From NCBI RefSeq assembly GCF_023242315.1, contig NZ_JALLIY010000011.1, forward strand, positions 1 to 64,000: a DNA stretch of 64,000 bases, given 5' to 3'. The notes under the pieces were generated by a model that saw only the letters and a program-made list of their open reading frames with translations, searched no databases and was not told the DNA's origin. The first letter of the stretch is position 1. The number at the start of each line of letters is the position of its first letter. The translations under genes and the position numbers were made by a program. Positions 59,389 through 64,000 of the stretch are shown here, piece by piece. The DNA comes from Pseudomonas sp. MWU13-2105 (GTDB lineage: Bacteria; Pseudomonadota; Gammaproteobacteria; Pseudomonadales; Pseudomonadaceae).

Positions 59389-60600
59389 ATGACCGCTGTG
59401 GATTTACCCGCTGTACCCCGTGTGTTGATTGTCGAGGCGGAGCCTTGGTCGCGGGACCTGCTGACGCAGGTGCTGTTGAACGTGCGTTGTGATGCCCGTC
59501 TGGAAGTCTGTGCCGATGGCCAGCAGGCGTTCGAGTTGCTCAACGAGCATGCGTTCGACCTGGTGATCGCCGACTGGGAGTTGCCCGGGGTCGATGGCTT
59601 GAGCCTGCTGCGTGGCCTGCGCCAGAAAAAGCGCACTCCGCTCTTGCCGTTCATTCTGCTGGGCACTCGCAACGATGTGGCCAGTGTGCGGGAAATCCTG
59701 CCGCTGCAACCGACGGCCTACCTGACCAAGCCCCTGAATATGGAAAGCCTGACCCAGCGCCTGCAGGATCTGTTGCTGGATGCCGGGGAGGCGGTCTCGT
59801 GCGAAATCCAGGCCCTGGTGCCGGGCATGACCCTGGAGAGGTTTCTTGAGCACCGGCGTAATGAGTCGGATGGTGCGCCGTTGATGGCGGACGTGCAGCT
59901 GGCGGTCAAGCGCAGCCTCAACCCTGGCGGCCTCGACCTGAAGCTGCTGGAGCAGGAAATCCGCACCGACCCGCAGATCACCGCGGTGCTGATCGCCGCC
60001 GCCAACAGTGCGGGCCAGCATCTCGGCAGCGCGGTGCAGACCCTGGCCCAGGCATTACAGCGACTCGGTGCGGCGCAGAGCATGAACCTGATCCTCGGCC
60101 TCACCCTCAAGCGCAGTGCCCGGCTCAGTGACGCGGCCCTGGGCGACTACGCCGAGCGCTATTGGGAGCTGTCGTTGCATACGGCCGAATACGGCTACGC
60201 CCTGGCGCGCTTGCTCGATCTGGATCAGGAGCGCTGTTATTGCGCCGGTCTGTTGCATCGCCTGGGGGACCTGGCCTTGCTGCGTTGTCTGCAGGAGTGG
60301 CTGAGCGCGGGCGGTGAGCTGGATGATGAACTGATTGGCGAATCGCTCTATACCCTTGGCGCCGGCTTCGGCTCGGCGCTGCGCACGCGTTGGCGCCTGC
60401 CGCTGGAGCTGCGGGAGCTGATTGCGGCGGTCTACCAGCTCGGTGGCGGGGTTTACTCGCGCGAGGCCTTGGTGATGAACCTGGCGGCGCAGATGGCGCG
60501 GCTGACGCCCCATGAGGGCGTTGAGGAGCTCGCCAAGAGTCGCACCGCGCGTTTGCTCAAGGTCGGCTTGCCGGAGCTGATGCGCTTGCGCAAGAACTGA
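59389..60600 (+). CDS. Receiver-HDOD signalling protein
   Basis: A 403-residue protein. Residues 10-125 are a receiver domain with Asp62 in LVIADWELPGVDG, but the usual acidic pair is Glu16/Glu18 (VEAEP) rather than two Asp. The C-terminal half is an HDOD domain: PLMADVQLAVKRSLNPGGLDLKLLEQEIRTDPQITAVLIAAANSA, and CAGLLHRLGDLALL resembling the degenerate HD segment. Such proteins regulate motility or cyclic-di-GMP-linked behaviours. An adjacent diguanylate cyclase is convergent. Confidence 0.85.
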   Translation: MTAVDLPAVPRVLIVEAEPWSRDLLTQVLLNVRCDARLEVCADGQQAFELLNEHAFDLVIADWELPGVDGLSLLRGLRQKKRTPLLPFILLGTRNDVASVREILPLQPTAYLTKPLNMESLTQRLQDLLLDAGEAVSCEIQALVPGMTLERFLEHRRNESDGAPLMADVQLAVKRSLNPGGLDLKLLEQEIRTDPQITAVLIAAANSAGQHLGSAVQTLAQALQRLGAAQSMNLILGLTLKRSARLSDAALGDYAERYWELSLHTAEYGYALARLLDLDQERCYCAGLLHRLGDLALLRCLQEWLSAGGELDDELIGESLYTLGAGFGSALRTRWRLPLELRELIAAVYQLGGGVYSREALVMNLAAQMARLTPHEGVEELAKSRTARLLKVGLPELMRLRKN

Positions 60601-60666
60601 TGATCAGCCGGCTCCCACAGTGATCGCGTTGGCCGGTGTTGCGAGTCCAGGGGGCTACGGCGGGGG

Positions 60667-61662
60667 TTACGCCAGCACGATCTGGTTCTTGCCCTGGCGC
60701 TTGGCCTGGTACATGGCGCTGTCCGCCCGGGCGAACAGCGGATCGAGGGTTTCATCCGCCGGTGTCAGGCTGGTCAGGCCCTGGCTGACGGTGACACCGA
60801 AGACCTTGCCGTCGTGACTGAAGCTCAGGCGCTGGATCTCCCGTTGCAAGCGTTCGGCGATCTGCCGGGCCATCTCCGGCGCACAACCGGGTAGCAGCGC
60901 GGCGAACTCTTCACCGCCAATCCGTCCGAACAGATCGCCAACGCGCAGCGCGCCGCGCCCGGTCTCGGCGATCCGTTGCAACACCAGGTCGCCTTCGGGA
61001 TGACCGTAGCTGTCGTTGATCAGCTTGAAGTCATCGATGTCCAGCAGCAGGAATGCCAGCGGCGAATCCTGCAAGCGTGCCTGTTCGAAGGCCCGCTGGG
61101 CACTGTCGAAGAAGTGCCGGCGATTGCTGCTGCCGGTCAGCACATCGGTGGTGGCCAGGCGCTGCAACTCGTCTTCCAGGGCTTTCTTCTCGGTGATGTC
61201 CTCGGCGATGCCGACCACGATCACCCGTTGCCCTGGCTCGGCATGGCGACTGATGAAGCACTTGTCGCTGAGCCAGCGAATCTGCCCGTCGGCACTGATG
61301 ATGCGGTACTCGCGGTCCTCCACCGAGCCCTTTTCCAGGACTTGGGCCAGGCTGCGCTCTGCGTAATCGAGGTCGTCGGGGTAGATGCTGTTGCGCCATT
61401 CGTTGTAGTCGGCCAGCAACAGGCCGGCCGAGCGGCCAAAGATCCGCTCGTAGGCGGGGCTGACGTAGAGCATCTGCTGGGTGTTCCAGTCCAGCGCCCA
61501 GAGCACCGCATTGACGCTGACCAGCAAGGAACTGAAGAGCTGTTCGCGTTCGCCCAGGCGTGCGACTTCAGCCTGCGCGTGCATCAAGGCCAGCAGGGTT
61601 TCAGCGGCTTTTGGCCACTGTGGGAGGGAAGGTGGTTTCGAATTCTTATTGACCATCGGCAC
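60667..61662 (-). CDS. PAS-GGDEF diguanylate cyclase
   Basis: A 331-residue cytoplasmic protein. A PAS domain of the PAS_3 type covers about residues 45-155 (LWALDWNTQQMLYVSPAYERIFGR; GIAEDITEKKAL). The GGDEF domain has LLLDIDDFKLINDSYGH, the active site RIGGEEF and the inhibitory I-site RVGD five residues before it, so it should make c-di-GMP with product feedback. PNAG synthesis through PgaD and the neighbouring c-di-GMP gene at 63156 are possible targets or partners. Confidence 0.92.
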   Translation of the reverse strand: MPMVNKNSKPPSLPQWPKAAETLLALMHAQAEVARLGEREQLFSSLLVSVNAVLWALDWNTQQMLYVSPAYERIFGRSAGLLLADYNEWRNSIYPDDLDYAERSLAQVLEKGSVEDREYRIISADGQIRWLSDKCFISRHAEPGQRVIVVGIAEDITEKKALEDELQRLATTDVLTGSSNRRHFFDSAQRAFEQARLQDSPLAFLLLDIDDFKLINDSYGHPEGDLVLQRIAETGRGALRVGDLFGRIGGEEFAALLPGCAPEMARQIAERLQREIQRLSFSHDGKVFGVTVSQGLTSLTPADETLDPLFARADSAMYQAKRQGKNQIVLA

Positions 61663-61803
61663 TCATCTCACAAGGCGTGCCGTACGTTATGGCGGCACGG
61701 CCACGCTACGGCCCGCCGGGATGGCGACGTGCTTTTGAGATAGGGCCAGGGCCGCTAAGTTCCGTTCGGCGCGCCCTGGGATGGGGCGCGCCGATCAACG
61801 GTG

Positions 61804-62988
61804 TCAGGCAACCGAGGGCCGCAACGAGTAGGTTTTCAGCTGATCGGCGAAGTCGCGCAACGACTGGATGCCGCTGGCTTCGGCTTCGTGGACCCAATCC
61901 TTGATCGCGGCGAGCATGTCGTGGCCATTTGAGCTGGTCTTGACCCAGATCTGTTGCAAGGCCAGGCGCTTCTCGTAAATTACCTTGAGTGCCTGGCTGT
62001 GGGCGAGCATGGTTTCGATGCGAATCTGGTGATTTTCGTTGAGCAGGCTGGTTTCCCGCGACAGCAGGCGCTTGGCGCGGTGGAACTGATGGCGGACCGA
62101 GTGATCGACCTTGGCCAGTTCCTGTTGCACCAGCGGTGCGATCACCAGCTTGCGGTACTGGGCCATGATCTGGAAGCGGTTGTTGAGGATCGCCATGGCG
62201 GTGTCCATGTCCAGGTGACCCTTGCCTTCGACCCGGTGGGCGATGGGCGCCACGCGTTGCACCTTGGCCAGGCCCAGGAAACTGAAGACCTTGATCCAGG
62301 CCCAGCCGAGGTCGAACTCCCACTTCTTGACCGAGAGCTTGGCCGAGTTGGGGTAGGTATGGTGGTTGTTGTGCAGCTCTTCGCCGCCGATCAGGATGCC
62401 CCAGGGCACCAGGTTGGTGGCGGCGTCACGGCATTCGAAGTTGCGATAACCGACCGCGTGGCCCAGGCCGTTGATCACGCCGGCGGCCCAGAAAGGAATC
62501 CACATCATCTGGATGGCCCAGACAGTGATGCCGATGGCGCCGAACAGCAGCAGGTCGATCACCGCCATGATGGCGATGCCGAGCATTTTGTAACGCGAGT
62601 AGAGGTTATGTTCGAGCCAGTCGTCCGGACAGTTCTTGCCGTAGATGCGCAAGGTCTCGGGGTTGCCGGCCTCGGCCCGGTACAGTTCGGCGCCGGTCCG
62701 CAACACGGTGGACAGGCCGAGGATCACCGGACTGTGGGGGTCGTCGACGGTTTCACATTTTGCGTGATGTTTACGGTGGATAGCCGTCCACTCGCGAGTA
62801 TTCTGTGCCGTGGTCAGCCACAGCCAGAAGCGGAAAAAATGTTTCAGGCCGCCGTTGAGCTCCAGGGAGCGGTGGGCCGAATAGCGATGCAGATAGACCG
62901 TGACGCCGACAATGGTCACGTGGGTCATCAACAGGGTGACCGCCACTATTTGCCAGGCTGACAGGTCAAGAAAACCGTTGTACCACAT
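61804..62988 (-). CDS. desA: Acyl (delta-9) fatty-acid desaturase, DesA-like
   Basis: A 394-residue integral-membrane di-iron desaturase with three His boxes: HRYSAHR, HRKHH and HNNHH. Length and motif spacing fit the DesA type that introduces delta-9 double bonds into phospholipid acyl chains. The start is the ATG at 62988 (MWYNGFLDLS); the open frame reaching 63045 adds MGSVIMHGL and seems too long. Divergent from the PAS-GGDEF gene, as P. aeruginosa desA is from pipA. Confidence 0.88.
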   Translation of the reverse strand: MWYNGFLDLSAWQIVAVTLLMTHVTIVGVTVYLHRYSAHRSLELNGGLKHFFRFWLWLTTAQNTREWTAIHRKHHAKCETVDDPHSPVILGLSTVLRTGAELYRAEAGNPETLRIYGKNCPDDWLEHNLYSRYKMLGIAIMAVIDLLLFGAIGITVWAIQMMWIPFWAAGVINGLGHAVGYRNFECRDAATNLVPWGILIGGEELHNNHHTYPNSAKLSVKKWEFDLGWAWIKVFSFLGLAKVQRVAPIAHRVEGKGHLDMDTAMAILNNRFQIMAQYRKLVIAPLVQQELAKVDHSVRHQFHRAKRLLSRETSLLNENHQIRIETMLAHSQALKVIYEKRLALQQIWVKTSSNGHDMLAAIKDWVHEAEASGIQSLRDFADQLKTYSLRPSVA

Positions 62989-63096
62989 AGGCTGTATGGC
63001 CCTCGAAAAAGTAAAGAACAGCCCGTGCATTATCACCGAGCCCACAGAGAAAACCAGTCGCTCTTTCAGATAAGAGTCGCGGGATGTTTCTTACTC

Positions 63097-63102
63097 TATA
63101 AT
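63097..63102 (+). promoter_or_regulatory. Consensus -10 box upstream of the PAS-GGDEF gene
   Basis: A perfect TATAAT lies 54 bases before the ATG at 63156 in the desA divergent region. A matching -35 is weak, so it may need an activator or use an extended -10. Confidence 0.45.
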
Positions 63103-63155
63103 TCCGGCCAGTTTGTAGGGCAATTTGGCGTTTCTAGAGGGAATTAGCACCGTTT

Positions 63156-64000
63156 ATGTCGATCTCGAACCGTAATGCTCTAAGGGCGGGCTTGCTGTAC
63201 CTGCTGTTGTCGATCCTCTGGATCCAGCTCAGCCAGCAGCTGCTGAGCAGCTTTTTCGATGACCCCGAGCAGTTGGTGCACTGGCAGATCGCCCGCGGTT
63301 ACCTGTGGGTGAGCGTCAGCACCGTGCTGATTTTTCTGATTCATGCCCGTTACCAGCGTTTCGCTCATACCGTCATGCACCTGATGCACAGCACCGCCGA
63401 TCGCGAGCGCTTGCGCCAGGCTGCCGCGGTGTTCGATTGTACCCGCGAAGGGGTACTGGTCACCGACAAGGACGGCTTGATCGTTCACGTCAACCGCGCC
63501 TTTGTCGCCATTACCGGTTATCAGGAAGCCGAGGTACTGGGGGAGCGGCCGAACCTGTTCAAGTCCGGACGGCATTCGGCGGATTTCTACCAGAAGGTCT
63601 ATGAGGCGCTGGAGACCAACGGCGAGTGGAGCGGGGAGATCTGGAACCGGCGCAAGAGCGGCGAAATCTATCCGCAATGGCAGACGATTCGCGCGATTCG
63701 CGACGACCATGGGCAGCTCAGCCAGTATGTCGCGGTGTTTTCCGATATCAGCGCGATCAAGGATTCGCAGCACGAATTGGCGCAATTGGCCAACTACGAT
63801 CCGCTGACCGGCCTGCCCAATCGCCTGCTGTTCACCGACCGCGCCACCCAGGCGCTGGCTTCGGCGCAGGTGCACAAGCGCGGTTGCGCCTTGCTGCTGA
63901 TCGACCTGGATCATTTCAAGATCATCAACGACAGCCTCGGCCACAACATCGGCGACCAATTGCTCAAGGCGGTGGGCGAGCGCCTGCAGCAGTTGTTCGG
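63156..64000 (+). CDS. PAS-GGDEF (probably -EAL) membrane protein, 3' end outside window
   Basis: The first 281 codons are visible. Two membrane helices (LLYLLLSILWIQLSQQLL; GYLWVSVSTVLIFLIHARY) precede a PAS domain (VFDCTREGVLVTDKDGLIVHVNRAF...ITGYQEAEVLGERP; VFSDISAIKDSQHEL), then the GGDEF domain starts (LANYDPLTGLPNRLLF; LLLIDLDHFKIINDSLGHNIGDQLL). The end is cut before GGDEF and any EAL domain. By position next to desA it should correspond to P. aeruginosa PA0285 (PipA), a PAS-GGDEF-EAL phosphodiesterase, but the EAL is not seen here. Confidence 0.82.
   Translation, partial: MSISNRNALRAGLLYLLLSILWIQLSQQLLSSFFDDPEQLVHWQIARGYLWVSVSTVLIFLIHARYQRFAHTVMHLMHSTADRERLRQAAAVFDCTREGVLVTDKDGLIVHVNRAFVAITGYQEAEVLGERPNLFKSGRHSADFYQKVYEALETNGEWSGEIWNRRKSGEIYPQWQTIRAIRDDHGQLSQYVAVFSDISAIKDSQHELAQLANYDPLTGLPNRLLFTDRATQALASAQVHKRGCALLLIDLDHFKIINDSLGHNIGDQLLKAVGERLQQLF

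Noticed and set aside
1..64000. CRISPR array or rRNA operon
   Set aside because: No regularly spaced short repeats with unique spacers and no rRNA sequence were seen; the only RNA gene recognised is tRNA-Arg.

Overview
The window is chromosomal DNA from a Pseudomonas, most likely of the P. fluorescens group. The reasons are high GC content, Pseudomonas-type REP palindromes, a complete pgaABCD operon, the gabD-gabT pair, a desaturase next to a divergent PAS-GGDEF gene (the arrangement of desA and pipA in P. aeruginosa), a DUF6124-type gene and a DUF6543 'dermonecrotic toxin' protein. Species cannot be fixed from sequence reading alone.

Bases 1-4850 (minus strand) carry a lower-GC biosynthetic operon that runs off the left edge. 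It encodes a FAD oxidase, a HemK-like methyltransferase, an alpha-oxoamine synthase, a chorismate mutase and a PabA-PabB type aminodeoxychorismate synthase. It looks like a specialised-metabolite cluster built on 4-amino-4-deoxychorismate plus an aminoketone-forming step. Beside it, a small DUF6124 gene is cut in two by a complete IS3-family element (5724-6976). The insertion left a GGC target duplication, and the gene can be rejoined exactly in frame.

Bases 7388-28707 look like one large surface-protein system. At its core is a 2014-residue LEPR-XLL/DUF4347 protein with a Gly-rich region and twelve Ig-like repeats. Around it lie three coupled HlyD-type adaptors (one with a cytosolic GAF domain, one fused to an M50 site-2-protease-like membrane domain), a TolC-like outer-membrane protein, a membrane GT39 glycosyltransferase, two sulfotransferases and an Asp/Asn beta-hydroxylase. 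A divergent TPR-like/DUF3142 pair and a tail-collar/DUF6916 pair also lie within it. No ABC ATPase and no RTX repeats are visible. This is the best candidate for an undescribed secretion and modification system in the window.

Bases 28810-39015 hold core functions: slipin/NfeD, a YbaK deacylase, DUF2789, a MarR-controlled AaeB/AaeA/NodT-type efflux operon with a clear operator, a membrane protein and a YdgA-family protein. Bases 39025-43858 hold a split two-component system (response regulator, small membrane protein, FecR protein, CHASE2 histidine kinase) with a shared repeated motif upstream of both arms. The poly-N-acetylglucosamine operon pgaABCD follows (44041-50393), then a 1762-residue DUF6543 toxin-like protein, a perfect terminator and tRNA-Arg(CCG).

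Bases 56356-64000 carry GABA catabolism genes (gabD, gabT), a receiver-HDOD protein, a PAS-diguanylate cyclase, an acyl desaturase and the start of a PAS-GGDEF protein cut by the right edge.
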